A stretch of 64,000 bases of DNA from Bifidobacterium mongoliense DSM 21395 (GCF_000741285.1 NZ_JGZE01000010.1:159004-223003), one strand, 5' to 3'; shown: positions 26,321 to 36,361, counted from the first letter of the stretch. Notes: generated from the letters alone by a model not told the origin. Translations and numbers: made by a program.

Positions 26321-28048
26321 TCAGGACAGCGCGAGCAACCTGGCCCGATGCTCGCGCTGTTCACGCGGATCGGGCACCGGCAATGAGGCCAGCAGCCGCT
26401 TGGTGTAGGTATCGCCGGGGTGCTGCATGATGTCGTCCGCATCGCCATGCTCGACGATCCTGCCCTGATGCATGACCATGATCCGGTCGGCGAGCATGTC
26501 CACGACGGCGAGGTCGTGGGTGATGAACAGGCAGGCGAATCCGATCTCGGCCTGCAGGGTCTTGAACAGTTCCAGCACCTTCGCCTGCACGGAGACATCG
26601 AGGGCGGAGGTCGGCTCGTCGGCGATGAGCAGGGAGGGCTTGAGCGCGAGCGCCCGGGCGAGCGAGGCGCGCTGGCGCTGGCCGCCGGACAGCTCGTGCG
26701 GGAAGCGGTTCATATAGGCGCGGGGCAGCTGGACCATCTCCAGCAGATCGCCGACATAGTCGGCCGCATCCGCGACCGACGAGTAGGCATGGTGCACGAT
26801 CAGCGGCTCGGCCACGTTCTGCGCGATCGTCATCAAGGGGTTGAACGAACTGCCCGGGTCCTGGAACACGAAGCCGATATCAGCACGTTTCGGCGCGAAC
26901 ACCCGCTCACGCACCCCGTTCATCTCGACGCCGAGCACCGACAGCGATCCGGAGGAGACCTTCTGCAGGCCGGCTATGGCCCGACCGGTGGTGGATTTGC
27001 CCGAACCGGACTCCCCCACCAGCCCCAGGACCTCGCTGCGACGGATGGTGAAGTCCACGCCGTCGACGGCCATGAAGTCCGGCTGCATGAGACGTCCGGG
27101 ATACGTGATGCTCAGTCCCTTGGCCTCCACGACCACGGGCTGCGTATGCCAGTCGTCCTTGCGTTCGACCACCGCACCCGAGGCGTCGTGGACCACGAGC
27201 CGCTGGCCGATACGCGGCACGGCGGCGAGCAGGCTCTTCGTATAGGGATGTTGCGGGCGGTAGAAGATCTGGTCGACGTCGCCCTGTTCGACCACGTGGC
27301 CGCGGTACATGACGACGACCTGATCGGCGATGTCGGCGATGACGCCCATGTTGTGGGTGATGATGAGGACGCTGGCCCCGAATTCGTCGCGGGCCAGGCG
27401 CAGCAGGTCGAGGATCTCGGCCTGCACCGTGACGTCGAGGGCGGTGGTGGGCTCGTCGGCGAGGATCAGCCCCGGGTTGAGCACCAGTGCCATGGCGATG
27501 ACGATGCGCTGCTTCTGCCCGCCGGAGAACTGGTGGGGGTAGTAGTCCACGCGGGTGCGCGCTTCGGGGATGCCGACCTTCTCGAGGATATCGATCGCCT
27601 TGGCACGCAGCTGCCTCTTGTCATGCATACCGTGCGCGCGCAGCCCCTCCTCGATCTGCCAACCGATGGTGTAGACCGGGTTGAGCACGGCGTTGGGCTC
27701 CTGGAAGACCATCGCCGCCTCACTGCCGCGCGCCTGACGCAGCTGCTCGCCGCTCAGGGAGAGCATGTCGAGGCGGTGCTCGTCGTTGCGGACCGACAGA
27801 TAGACCGCACCCGACGTGGTGGCCGTCTCCGGCAGGAGCTTGATGATGGAACGCGCGGTAACCGATTTGCCCGATCCCGATTCGCCCACCACGCCGACGA
27901 CGGTGCGCCGCGGGATGGTGAAGCTGATGTCGTCGATGGCTTTGATCGACCCGGCGTCCGTCATGAAGGACACGCTCAGATGTTCGATATCCGCAAGGTT
28001 GCCGTGCGGCGTCGTCAGTGTGACCCCGCCTTGTTGTGTCTCACTCAT
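26321..28048 (-). CDS. Oligopeptide/dipeptide-type ABC transporter, fused ATPases (DppD-DppF)
   Basis: 575 residues with two complete ATP-binding cassettes in one chain. Each has Walker A GESGSGKS (near 45 and 345), an ABC signature ([10 protein letters not shown] and [10 protein letters not shown]), and Walker [12 protein letters not shown] or [11 protein letters not shown]. It drives import through the two permeases upstream. Start ATG at 28048 with GGAGGCGG close before it; it overlaps the end of the permease gene by 8 bp. Last gene of the transporter operon. Confidence 0.93.
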   Translation of the reverse strand: MSETQQGGVTLTTPHGNLADIEHLSVSFMTDAGSIKAIDDISFTIPRRTVVGVVGESGSGKSVTARSIIKLLPETATTSGAVYLSVRNDEHRLDMLSLSGEQLRQARGSEAAMVFQEPNAVLNPVYTIGWQIEEGLRAHGMHDKRQLRAKAIDILEKVGIPEARTRVDYYPHQFSGGQKQRIVIAMALVLNPGLILADEPTTALDVTVQAEILDLLRLARDEFGASVLIITHNMGVIADIADQVVVMYRGHVVEQGDVDQIFYRPQHPYTKSLLAAVPRIGQRLVVHDASGAVVERKDDWHTQPVVVEAKGLSITYPGRLMQPDFMAVDGVDFTIRRSEVLGLVGESGSGKSTTGRAIAGLQKVSSGSLSVLGVEMNGVRERVFAPKRADIGFVFQDPGSSFNPLMTIAQNVAEPLIVHHAYSSVADAADYVGDLLEMVQLPRAYMNRFPHELSGGQRQRASLARALALKPSLLIADEPTSALDVSVQAKVLELFKTLQAEIGFACLFITHDLAVVDMLADRIMVMHQGRIVEHGDADDIMQHPGDTYTKRLLASLPVPDPREQREHRARLLALS

Positions 28049-29282
28049 GATCCGCCTCCGTCGTTCGTGGGGTGTCGCCGTCATCGCCGATTGGGCCGGC
28101 CTGCGCATCGGGTATTGGGGCCGAAGCACCACCGGAGACCGTCGTATCGTCCGTTTCGGCCATACCGCTGGAAACCACCGTGCTGCCGGACGCCACCGTG
28201 CCCGAGGCCTCGATCTGCGCCATAACCTCGTTGGCGGCACCGGGCCGCTCCTGGGGGTCGACGGACGTGTCCTCGATGGAACCGATGACCTCGCCGGCCG
28301 ACTTGCGTGCGCGCAGACGGGGATCGGCGAGATCGTTGAGGGACTCGCCCACGAGCGTGATGCCCAGGACGATGAGGACGATCGCGAGGCCGGGGAACAC
28401 CGCGGTCCACCACATGCCGGCGGTGACATCGGCCACGGAACGGTTGAGGTCGTAGCCCCATTCGGCCGCCGCCGTGGGCTCGATGCCGAACCCGAGGAAG
28501 CCCAGCCCGGCAAGGGTCAGAATCGCCTCGGAGGAGTTGAGCGTGAGGATGACGGGCAGTGTCCGCGTCGCGTTCTTGAGCAGGTGCCGGGTCATGATCC
28601 GCCAGGTGGAGGCGCCCACGACCTTGGCTGATTCCACGTATGCGGAGCCTTTGATGCGGATGACCTCGGCGCGGATGGTGCGGAAGTACTGCGGAATGTA
28701 GACGACGGTGATGGAGATGCCCGAGGCGAGGATGCCGCCCCACAGGCTCGACTGGCCGCCCGAGATGACGATGGCCATGAGGATGGCCAGCAGCAGGGAC
28801 GGGAAGGAATAGATGGCGTCGGCGATCATGACGCAGCATTTGTCGAACCAGCCGCCGAAGTACCCCGACACCAGGCCGAGCAGGACGCCGGAGAAGATCG
28901 AGAGCACGACGGCGATCACAATGGCGATGATCGCGGTGCGGGTGCCCCAGATCACGCGGCTGAACACGTCGAATCCGCCGACCGTGGTCCCCCAGACATG
29001 TCCGGCGCCGGGCGCCGATTGGACCGGGAAATCGTGACCCTGAGCGTCCTTGGTCTGGGCGAATCCATAGGGCGCAAGGAACGGGGCGGCGATGGCCACC
29101 AGCACGGCCGCTATGGTGATGGCCAGACCGGTGACGAGCATGCCCTTCTGCCAGCCGACCGCGATGCGCAGGTCGCGGATGACCGGCAGCGTCGAGAACC
29201 ACGATCTCGAGCCGCTGACCTTGAGGTCCTCGAGCCGACGGTCGCCGGGTACGGTGATCTTGTTCGCATTGTCCTCGTGCAT
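28041..29282 (-). CDS. ABC transporter permease, DppC type
   Basis: 413 residues. N-terminal cytoplasmic stretch, a first membrane helix near 50-70, then the DppC core with five more helices and the ATPase-coupling loop ESAKVVGASTWRIMTRHLLKN. The C-terminal ~85 residues are a Ser/Thr/Ala-rich tail not normally present. Forms the channel with the DppB-type partner; only 3 bp separate the two genes. Confidence 0.92.
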   Translation of the reverse strand: MHEDNANKITVPGDRRLEDLKVSGSRSWFSTLPVIRDLRIAVGWQKGMLVTGLAITIAAVLVAIAAPFLAPYGFAQTKDAQGHDFPVQSAPGAGHVWGTTVGGFDVFSRVIWGTRTAIIAIVIAVVLSIFSGVLLGLVSGYFGGWFDKCCVMIADAIYSFPSLLLAILMAIVISGGQSSLWGGILASGISITVVYIPQYFRTIRAEVIRIKGSAYVESAKVVGASTWRIMTRHLLKNATRTLPVILTLNSSEAILTLAGLGFLGFGIEPTAAAEWGYDLNRSVADVTAGMWWTAVFPGLAIVLIVLGITLVGESLNDLADPRLRARKSAGEVIGSIEDTSVDPQERPGAANEVMAQIEASGTVASGSTVVSSGMAETDDTTVSGGASAPIPDAQAGPIGDDGDTPRTTEADHE

Positions 29283-29285
29283 GGC

Positions 29286-30398
29286 TCAGTACCTCACTCT
29301 CGGATCAAGCAGGGCGCTGACCACATCGACGACGAAGTTGACGACCGAAACGATGATCGCGATGAGGATGACGATGCCTTGGACCGCCACGAAATCACGC
29401 TTCTTGAGATAGTCGGCCAGGATGAATCCGAGACCCTTCCATTCGAAGGTGGTCTCGGTGAGCACCGCACCGGCGAGCATCATGGCGATCTGCATGCCCA
29501 TGACGGTCACGATCGGGATGAGCGCGGGCCTCCAGGCGTGCTTCGAGAGCAGCCGACGTTCCGACACGCCGCGGGAGCGCGCCGCCTCGACGTATCCCGA
29601 AGTGTAAGTCGAGATCACGTTGGTCCTCACCAGACGGATGAAGACGCCGGCGGTGAGCAGGCCGAGCGCCAGGGAGGGCAGGATCGCGTGCTTGAGCACA
29701 TCGACGAGCACGGAGAAGTCGCCCAATTGCAGGGAGTCGACGATGTACAGGCCCGTGGGCGAGACGAGACGGCCGAACTGCATCTCGGATTCGAGCGAGG
29801 AACGGCCCGAGGCCGGCAGAACGGCGAGCCACACCGAGAAGACCAGCTTGAGCACCAGGCCGAGGAAGAAGACGGGGGTGGCGTAGCACAGGATCGCGAA
29901 GACGCGTATGCCGGCATCCGCCGTGCGGTCACGATGCCGTGCGGCCAGCCGGCCGAACCCGATGCCGACGACGAGCGCGATGATGAGCGCCAGGAGCGAG
30001 AGCTCCAGGGTCGCGGCGCCGTAACGCAGGAGGATGTCGCTGACCTTTTGGTTGTCCGTGAGCGTGGTGCCCAGGTCACCACGAAGCAGGCCGGCGAGGT
30101 ATTCGAAGTACTGCACGATCAGCGGTCGGTCGTACCCCGCCGCATGGATGCGTCGGTGCAGCTCCTCGGGGCTGAGCCTGCCGCCCAGAGCGGCGGAGAT
30201 GGGGTCGCCGGTGGCCCGCATGACGAAGAACACGATCGTCACGAGAATGAAGACGGTCGGGATGATGAGCAGGAACCGCGCCACGAGGAAGCGGAAGAAT
30301 CCCCCGGACAGCCGGTTGTGTCTGGCCGTAACGTGCGGGCCGCCGCCCTTGGCGGTCGATGCATCGGTGACGACCGACGATGTGGTACTCTGCGACAC
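29286..30398 (-). CDS. ABC transporter permease, DppB type
   Basis: 370 residues from the GTG at 30398, which has AAGGAGAT six bases upstream; a longer start would reach into the hairpin region. Six membrane helices and the coupling loop YVEAARSRGVSERRLLSKHAW. It ends with DPRVRY, the usual DppB-like C-terminus. Separated from the binding-protein gene by a strong hairpin. Confidence 0.92.
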   Translation of the reverse strand: MSQSTTSSVVTDASTAKGGGPHVTARHNRLSGGFFRFLVARFLLIIPTVFILVTIVFFVMRATGDPISAALGGRLSPEELHRRIHAAGYDRPLIVQYFEYLAGLLRGDLGTTLTDNQKVSDILLRYGAATLELSLLALIIALVVGIGFGRLAARHRDRTADAGIRVFAILCYATPVFFLGLVLKLVFSVWLAVLPASGRSSLESEMQFGRLVSPTGLYIVDSLQLGDFSVLVDVLKHAILPSLALGLLTAGVFIRLVRTNVISTYTSGYVEAARSRGVSERRLLSKHAWRPALIPIVTVMGMQIAMMLAGAVLTETTFEWKGLGFILADYLKKRDFVAVQGIVILIAIIVSVVNFVVDVVSALLDPRVRY

Positions 30399-30452
30399 TT
30401 CGATATCTCCTTGCGCGAATGGAATGAGAGGTACGTGGACGAGATGAGGAAA

Positions 30453-30496
30453 CGCCCCGCCGGCGTGCACCCGGTGGGGTGCGTGCCGGCGGGGCG
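30453..30496 (-). terminator. Partial terminator between binding-protein and permease genes
   Basis: A 12-bp G+C-only arm (CGCCCCGCCGGC at 30453-30464, complement at 30485-30496) carries an inner 6-bp helix at 30467-30472/30477-30482. It starts six bases after the binding-protein stop. It probably lowers permease expression or protects the 3' end of the binding-protein mRNA. Confidence 0.65.
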
Positions 30497-30501
30497 CAGA
30501 C

Positions 30502-32139
30502 TCAGGACTTCGTGATCGGGCTGAAGCGGAAGCGGAAGGACGCGTCGAGCACCACGCCCTTGACGTTCTTGCCGGTCACGGCCACCTGGTCGCCCTGAAG
30601 CAGCGGGATGGTGGACAGATCCGCGGTCTCGAGCGCCTGGATCTTGCGCAGGACCTCCTCACGGGCCTGGGGATCCTTCTCACCGGCCTGCTTGACGATC
30701 AGGTCGTTGACCTCCTTGTTCGCGTATCCGTTGTTGACGAAGTTGCCGTCCCGGAAGAACGGGGAGAGATAGTTGTCGGGATCGGAGTAATCGGGGAACC
30801 ATCCGAGCTGGTACACCGGGTAGGACCCGTCGGAGTCCTTCGTGACGACACGCTCCTTGCTGAACTGGGTCCACTCGGTCTGCTGCAGGTCGACCTTGAA
30901 GAGCCCGCCCTGCTCGAGCTGCGACTTGATCGCCGAATACTCGTCGGCCGAGGAGGAACCGTAGTGGTCGCCGTTGTACTGCAGCTTGAGATCGACGGGC
31001 GTGGTGACCCCGCTCTCGGACAGCAGCTTCTTGGCCTTGTCGAGGCTCGGCTTGCCCTCGCCGTCGCCGTACGTGCTCTTGAGCGTGTCCTCATGCCCGG
31101 CGAGACCGTCGGGAATGAAGGAGTACAGCGGCGTGTAGGTGCTCTTGTACACGTTCTTGGAGATCGCCTCGCGATCGATGAGGTTGGCCACGGCCTGACG
31201 CACGGCCTTGGCCTTCGCCGGATCGGCGTTCGGCTGGGAGCTGCCGTAGGGCTGGATCTTCATGTTGAAGGCGAGCATGCGCGCCTCGCCGCCCGGTCCC
31301 TTGACGACGCTGACCTTGTCCTTGTACTTGGTCGACAGATCCTGGATGTCGGTCGGGCTGAGCGAACGCGTGGCGACGTCGACCTGGCCCTCCTGGACCG
31401 CGAGCTTGAGGTTCGAGGCATCGGCGAAGTACTTGACCTGCACGGTGTTGTTCTTCGCCGGGGTCAGCCCCTTGTAGTCCGAGTTCTTATCGTAGGAGGC
31501 GGCCTCGTTGAGCTTGAAGGAGGTCAGCTTGTAGGGTCCGGCGAAGCCGTTGCCCTTCACGATGGCGTCGCTCGAGGTGAGCTTGTCGGCGGAGTAGACC
31601 TCATCGTCGACGATGGGCCCGGCCGGGCTCGACAGCACCTGCTTGAGGGTGACGTCGAAGGGCACGGCGCTCTTGAACACCACGGTCGTGGCGTCGGGGG
31701 CCGACACCGATTCGATGTTGGCGAGCAACGAGGACGGACCGTTCTCGTCGTTGATCTTCTTGACGCGGTCGAAGCTGAACTTCACGTCCTTGGCGTCGAG
31801 CGTGTGGCCGTTGGAGAATTTCAGTCCGCTCTTGATCTTCACGGTGAACTCGCTGCCGTCGGCGTTCCACGTGCCGTCGTCGGCCGCGATGTCCGGACTC
31901 AGCTTGGAGGTGTTGTAGTCCTGGGCGTACAGGAAGGGGTACATCTGAATCTCGGCGGCATATGAACCGTTGTCGTAGGATCCGGCCGGATCGATGCTGG
32001 TGATCTTATCGGTGGTGCCGACGGTGATGACCGAGGAACCCGATGCCGAACCGGCATCGCTCTTCACCCCGCCGCATGCGGCCAAGGATGCTATGGCGGC
32101 GACCGCCGCCAGCGTGGTGGCTATCTTGGAATGCTTCAC
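30502..32139 (-). CDS. Family 5 extracellular substrate-binding lipoprotein (peptide/solute ABC importer)
   Basis: 545 residues from the GTG at 32139 with GGAAGAGAG seven bases before. A lipoprotein signal peptide ends at the lipobox LAAC (ASLAACGG), so it is anchored to the outer face of the membrane. The mature part matches DppA/OppA-type binding proteins (FSNGHTLDAKDVKFSFDRVK, AVRQAVANLIDREAI). It captures peptides or another solute; the ligand is not evident. First gene of the four-gene importer operon and separated from the rest by a hairpin, which fits its need for higher expression. Confidence 0.92.
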   Translation of the reverse strand: MKHSKIATTLAAVAAIASLAACGGVKSDAGSASGSSVITVGTTDKITSIDPAGSYDNGSYAAEIQMYPFLYAQDYNTSKLSPDIAADDGTWNADGSEFTVKIKSGLKFSNGHTLDAKDVKFSFDRVKKINDENGPSSLLANIESVSAPDATTVVFKSAVPFDVTLKQVLSSPAGPIVDDEVYSADKLTSSDAIVKGNGFAGPYKLTSFKLNEAASYDKNSDYKGLTPAKNNTVQVKYFADASNLKLAVQEGQVDVATRSLSPTDIQDLSTKYKDKVSVVKGPGGEARMLAFNMKIQPYGSSQPNADPAKAKAVRQAVANLIDREAISKNVYKSTYTPLYSFIPDGLAGHEDTLKSTYGDGEGKPSLDKAKKLLSESGVTTPVDLKLQYNGDHYGSSSADEYSAIKSQLEQGGLFKVDLQQTEWTQFSKERVVTKDSDGSYPVYQLGWFPDYSDPDNYLSPFFRDGNFVNNGYANKEVNDLIVKQAGEKDPQAREEVLRKIQALETADLSTIPLLQGDQVAVTGKNVKGVVLDASFRFRFSPITKS

Positions 32140-32545
32140 GGAATCTCTCTTCCTTCTATGCGGTGCTCTCACGAACCCCTATCAAGCGGTTCCCCGTCCG
32201 GGCCAGGGCCCGACACGATTCCACCGACGGATATCACGATCGCCGGGGAAACGGACGACACCGATCAGACACGGACCGGCGTTGCTGCGGTATCTCGAAA
32301 CTATGACCATCGATTGTTTCCGTCTTGATTCCATGCCCGCATACTGAGACGCAGCCCACCTCGGCGCGGTCGTCGTACTAGTCGCGTCTGCACACGCCAC
32401 ACCCCGAAAACCACCGTTCCCGCTACGAGGTCCGGGGTCTCGTCCTGGCGCGACACGCCGTATTGAACACCATGCTTAACCTCGTTAACATACATACAAC
32501 AGTATCAATTCAGCGCCGAGTGCATACGATCGAGTACAGGGGGCC
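32140..32545. other. 406-bp divergent intergenic region with TTAAC palindrome
   Basis: No gene seen. It must hold the promoters of the importer operon and of the ROK regulator. TTAAC-CTC-GTTAA at 32476-32488 is a short perfect inverted repeat about 60 bp before the regulator start and is a candidate operator. Confidence 0.5.
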
Positions 32546-33769
32546 ATGATGGACGCACGCCATGCCATCCCATCGCCTTCCGCCTCCCAAGCCGCCATGT
32601 CCGAATCCAACCGGTCGCACATCCTCGATTACCTGTTCCGCCATGGCGTCTCCTCCCGGGCGGAGATCGCCCAGGTGCTCGCCCTGACCCCAGCCGCCAT
32701 CACCAAGATCACCGCACGACTCATCGACGCCGGCATCATCAGGGAAACCGGTGACATCGAAGGCCGCAAGAAGCGCCGCTCCATCGGCCTGAGCCTGGCG
32801 AACGACACCATCCACGTCATCGGCGTCAAATTCGCCCGCAGCATCGTCCAGATCGCGGTCTTCGACTTGGCCGGCACGCAGCTGTCACTGCAGACACTGC
32901 CCCCGGTGACCGAACGGACGATCAGGACGACGCTGGACCAGATCAGAACCGGCATCCAGCATCTGCTGGACGAGGATCGCCACATCATCGCCGTGGGCAT
33001 GGCGGTACCGGGTCCGTATCTGCGCGATGTCGGACGGACCGCCGTCGTCTCCTCCATGGAGGGATGGCGCAAGGTCAACTTCCTGCACGAGTTCGCACAG
33101 CGCTTCCGCGTACCGGTGTTCGTCGAGCAGGACGCCCGCGCCGGCGCACTCGCCCATTATCTGTTCGATCGCACCAACACCTGCGAATACCTCGCTTACT
33201 ACCTGATCGGCGAAGGCCTGGGCCTGGGCGTCATCGAACATGGACGGTTGATCGATGGCGCGCTCGGGGCCGCGACCGAAATCGGGCACGTCAGCATAGA
33301 TGTGCACGGCAGGCCGTGCGAATGCGGCAACGTGGGATGCCTTGAACGCTACTGCTCCGCCGTCGCCATCCACCAGGAGATACTCACCCGAGGCCTGGTG
33401 GCCGGAGCGGATACCATGAATCATGAAGAGGCCTGTCTCGCGTTGTTCGCGGCCGCGGACGACGGCGATCGCAAGGCACAGGAACTGGTCCAGGAAGTGG
33501 GGCGCTACGTGGGATACGGATGCGTGACCATCTTCAACATGTTCAACCCCCGCCGCATCGTCATCGGCGACATCGTCTCCCAAGCCGGGCCGCGCCTGCT
33601 GCGTGCGGTGCGCGAGGTGGTCAATGAGCGTGCGATCCCCGAACTCAACGACGCCACGGCGATCTCCCTGTCGGAGCTCTCGACCGATTCCGCGGTCTCA
33701 GGTGGCACCGCGATCGCCATCACCCATTTTTTGGAACATCCATCAACGTTCTTCGACGTGCCATCATGA
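32546..33769 (+). CDS. ROK-family transcriptional regulator
   Basis: 407 residues. N-terminal winged helix-turn-helix (NRSHILDYLFRHGVSSRAEIAQVL...TPAAITKI) followed by a sugar-kinase-like ROK domain. The zinc site CECGNVGCLERY and the TEIGHVSI loop are intact; the ATP-site DxGxT motif is not, as in ROK repressors. Likely senses a sugar or sugar phosphate and controls the adjacent kinase and perhaps the divergent importer. Either of two adjacent ATG codons could be the start, preceded by AGGGGG. Confidence 0.88.
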   Translation: MMDARHAIPSPSASQAAMSESNRSHILDYLFRHGVSSRAEIAQVLALTPAAITKITARLIDAGIIRETGDIEGRKKRRSIGLSLANDTIHVIGVKFARSIVQIAVFDLAGTQLSLQTLPPVTERTIRTTLDQIRTGIQHLLDEDRHIIAVGMAVPGPYLRDVGRTAVVSSMEGWRKVNFLHEFAQRFRVPVFVEQDARAGALAHYLFDRTNTCEYLAYYLIGEGLGLGVIEHGRLIDGALGAATEIGHVSIDVHGRPCECGNVGCLERYCSAVAIHQEILTRGLVAGADTMNHEEACLALFAAADDGDRKAQELVQEVGRYVGYGCVTIFNMFNPRRIVIGDIVSQAGPRLLRAVREVVNERAIPELNDATAISLSELSTDSAVSGGTAIAITHFLEHPSTFFDVPS

Positions 33770-33819
33770 CGTCGAACAACGTGGTCCCAAAATCATCAAC
33801 CTTAAGGAAAGGGAAACCC

Positions 33820-34716
33820 ATGTCCAAGCCAATCGTTCTCTCACTGGGCGAACTGCTGTGGGATATGCTCCCCACCGGCAAACGAGCCGGCGGCGCACCC
33901 GTCAACTTCGTCTACCACGCCGCGATGAACGGCGCCGAGGGCTACGCCATCAGCGCCGTGGGACAGGATCCCCTCGGCGACGAACTCGTCAAGGCCATCG
34001 AGCAGTCCGGGGTCAAGTCGATCATCCAGCGCAACGCCTGGCCGACCAGCACCGTCGAGGTCTCGCTCAAAAGCGGCATCCCCGAATACACCATCGTCAA
34101 GGGCGTCGCCTGGGACCATCTGCTGCTCACGCGCGAGCTCATCGACCTCGTGGAGAAGTCGGACGCGATCTGCTTCGGCACCCTGGCCCTGCGCTCCCCC
34201 GAAACGCACGACACCATCATCGAACTGCTCAAGCACGCCCGCCCGGACGCCCTGAAGTTCTTCGACATCAACCTGCGCGGCGACCACTACTCCAAGGAAC
34301 TCATCCAGGAGCTGCTCGGATATGCGACCGTCTTCAAGCTCAACGACGCCGAACTGCTGCTGCTGCGCGACATGTTCAACATCCGCGGCGCCTCCGACGA
34401 CGAGGCATGCCGCTGGTTCATCACCACGTTCAACCTGGATTACATGGTCCTCACCGGGGGCGCGACGTTCAGCACCATCATCGCCAGGTCCGGCGAGACC
34501 TCGACGCTGGCCACCCCTCGCGTCGAGGTCACGGACACCGTGGGCGCGGGTGATTCCTTCTCCGGCACCTTCACGGCGAAGATCCTCACCGGCGCAAGCC
34601 TGCAGGAGGCCCACCGGGCCTCGGTGAACACCGCCGCGTTCGTCTGCACGCAGGATGGCGCATGGCCCGTCTATCCGAAGACCATGACCGATTACCTGTC
34701 GCTGGCACAGGAGTGA
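33820..34716 (+). CDS. PfkB-family sugar kinase, probable fructokinase
   Basis: 298 residues from the ATG at 33820 with AAGGAAAGGG just upstream; an ATG at 33766 overlapping the regulator's stop is less likely. LGELLWDMLPTGKRAGGAPVNF and the anion hole/catalytic VTDTVGAGDSFSG define the family. Fructokinases of this group have the GGAPxNxA substrate loop. Probably co-transcribed with the ROK regulator 50 bp upstream. Followed by a classical terminator. Confidence 0.87.
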   Translation: MSKPIVLSLGELLWDMLPTGKRAGGAPVNFVYHAAMNGAEGYAISAVGQDPLGDELVKAIEQSGVKSIIQRNAWPTSTVEVSLKSGIPEYTIVKGVAWDHLLLTRELIDLVEKSDAICFGTLALRSPETHDTIIELLKHARPDALKFFDINLRGDHYSKELIQELLGYATVFKLNDAELLLLRDMFNIRGASDDEACRWFITTFNLDYMVLTGGATFSTIIARSGETSTLATPRVEVTDTVGAGDSFSGTFTAKILTGASLQEAHRASVNTAAFVCTQDGAWPVYPKTMTDYLSLAQE

Positions 34717-34750
34717 CATCGGCGTCGGTCACACCGACACCGGAGTGAGG

Positions 34751-34796
34751 CCGCCCGGCACATCGTGGTGCAATCCACAGTGCGCCGGGCGGTTTT
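34751..34796 (+). terminator. Rho-independent terminator after the sugar kinase
   Basis: CCGCCCGGC at 34751-34759 pairs with GCCGGGCGG at 34784-34792 and is followed at once by TTTT. Confidence 0.85.
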
Positions 34797-34866
34797 GCGT
34801 ATCGACGCCCGTTGGCGCGACGTGCCTGCGCACACTTCCGGGGCGCTCGCAAGCGCATCGGCTATG

Positions 34867-34907
34867 CCGCGCACCGTGATATGGGCCACCTGTATCATGG
34901 TGCGCGG
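34867..34907. repeat. 14-bp inverted repeat upstream of the DUF1275 gene
   Basis: CCGCGCACCGTGAT at 34867-34880 and its complement with one mismatch at 34894-34907, 13-nt loop. It lies 135 bp before the next gene. It may be a second terminator, a leader structure or a regulatory site. I see nothing else between 34797 and 35041. Confidence 0.6.
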
Positions 34908-35041
34908 TTGGCCCTGTACTACGCCGACCCTGCATCACACCAACCGTGCATCACGGGGCGAGAGACGGGCGACGCAATTGCGCACATCCACGCCAAGACA
35001 CCCAAACCGAACACCTGACCCCCTCGAACCAAGGACCGCCC

Positions 35042-35704
35042 ATGAGGACCAAACACACGGAAAGCACCGTATTCGGAGCGCTGCTGACCATGGCGGCGGG
35101 ATGCATCGACGCGCACTCGTATCTGTTGCATGGGCAGGTGTTCGCCGGACTTCAGACCGGCAACCTCATTCTGCTGGGCGTGCGCCTCGGTCAGGGTGAG
35201 GTGTTGCAGTCCGCGCGGTATGTGGTCTCGCTGCTGGCGTTCATCTGCGGCACCCTCGTGATCCGTGTCTTGCAACGGCTGCCACGCTTGCGCGAACACG
35301 AACCACTGCGACGCCGCCTTGTGCTCGCCTACGAGGCGACGCTGCTGCTCATCATCGCCGCGATCGGCGGCATGTTGCCCGATGTAGCCGTCATCGCCTT
35401 GCTGTCGTTCACCGCCGCGGCGGAGCTCCAGGAATTTCGCCGTCTGGAGGGCAATCCCTTCACTCCGCTCATGATGACCGGCAATCTGCGGTCCATGACC
35501 GTAAGTGCCTTTGACGCTATCCTGTACCACGACGCCTCCGCCAAACGGCGGGTGCGGGCCATGGTCGGGGTGCTGGCGGGCTTCACGATCGGAGCGCTGC
35601 TCATGACGGCCATCTCCCCGTATCTGCACAACGCCGGACTCATCGTCCCGGCCATCATCCTGGTCATCGCCATGACGCTCGCCTTCCTCGACCACGACGA
35701 CTGA
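35042..35704 (+). CDS. YoaK-like membrane protein (DUF1275)
   Basis: 220 residues, six hydrophobic segments. The N-terminal MAAGCIDAHSYLLHGQVFAGLQTGNLILLG matches the DUF1275 signature GxxDaxsyl...f...TGN in overlapping pieces. NPFTPLMMTGNLRSM near residue 140 repeats the TGN pattern. Function of the family is unknown. The start was placed at the ATG at 35042, with AAGGACC upstream. Single gene, followed by a hairpin. Confidence 0.85.
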   Translation: MRTKHTESTVFGALLTMAAGCIDAHSYLLHGQVFAGLQTGNLILLGVRLGQGEVLQSARYVVSLLAFICGTLVIRVLQRLPRLREHEPLRRRLVLAYEATLLLIIAAIGGMLPDVAVIALLSFTAAAELQEFRRLEGNPFTPLMMTGNLRSMTVSAFDAILYHDASAKRRVRAMVGVLAGFTIGALLMTAISPYLHNAGLIVPAIILVIAMTLAFLDHDD

Positions 35705-35713
35705 TCGGGGTAT

Positions 35714-35755
35714 GCGAAGGGCCCCCGCCTCGAAGTTGAGGAGCGGAGGCCCTTG
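35714..35755. terminator. Hairpin between DUF1275 gene and small membrane protein gene
   Basis: AAGGGCC and GGCCCTT enclose a second complementary pair GCCTC/GAGG; the two neighbouring genes converge on it. Confidence 0.55.
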
Positions 35756-35768
35756 GCGGTTCAGTGAA

Positions 35769-35927
35769 CTACTTCTTGGTGAATATGCCCTTGATGAAGC
35801 CAAACACCGCCGTGATGATGAATAGCACCAGCGACACCCAGAACAGCCACATCAGTCCCTTGAGCACCAGACCGGCGACGCCTCCGATGATCCACAGCAG
35901 CAATAGCACCAGAATAAAAGCGACCAT
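35769..35927 (-). CDS. Small hydrophobic membrane protein, unknown function
   Basis: 52 residues from the ATG at 35927, five bases after GGAGG. An ATG at 35939 is an alternative, without a good site. Nearly the whole protein is two membrane helices, starting MVAFILVLLLLWIIGG and ending FIKGIFTKK. It resembles the general build of small stress-associated membrane peptides, but I cannot assign a family. About 190 bp upstream lies an 11-copy hexanucleotide repeat. Confidence 0.65.
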   Translation of the reverse strand: MVAFILVLLLLWIIGGVAGLVLKGLMWLFWVSLVLFIITAVFGFIKGIFTKK

Positions 35928-36118
35928 CATACCCTCCATCTTGTTATCTTCTCGGTACCGTCCACGGGCTTCCCGACGCCATCGTGGCGTCGCACCCAAG
36001 TCATCCAAGTACCGCAATGACCGTATGCATAGCCTAGCATGCCGAATTTCATGGCCCCTCGACCCGTCCTCGTCGACGACATACGAGACGTCCGAACCCT
36101 GACACGGTCCACACGCCC

Positions 36119-36184
36119 ATGACCATGACCATGACCATGACCATGACCATGACCATGACCATGACCATGACCATGACCATGACC
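36119..36184. repeat. Perfect hexanucleotide repeat, ATGACC x 11
   Basis: Eleven exact copies of ATGACC (66 bp) with flanking partial copies. The unit is six bases, so copy number changes would not shift a reading frame. It sits in a 422-bp interval without a supported gene (35940-36361), upstream of the small membrane protein gene. Confidence 0.97.
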
Positions 36185-36361
36185 ACGTTATGTCGTCTGT
36201 CTCAAGGATCTCGACCAGGCGGCACGCATCGAGCCGCAGGATCGGCAATCACCGGCACCCACACCGACGGCGAAACACCCCTCTTCGGTTCGCCAGTCTC
36301 GCATGAGGCGCAGCCAGAAGTTGGGCACGGGCAGGCGAAATGGCGGATGGCTGCCGGGAAC

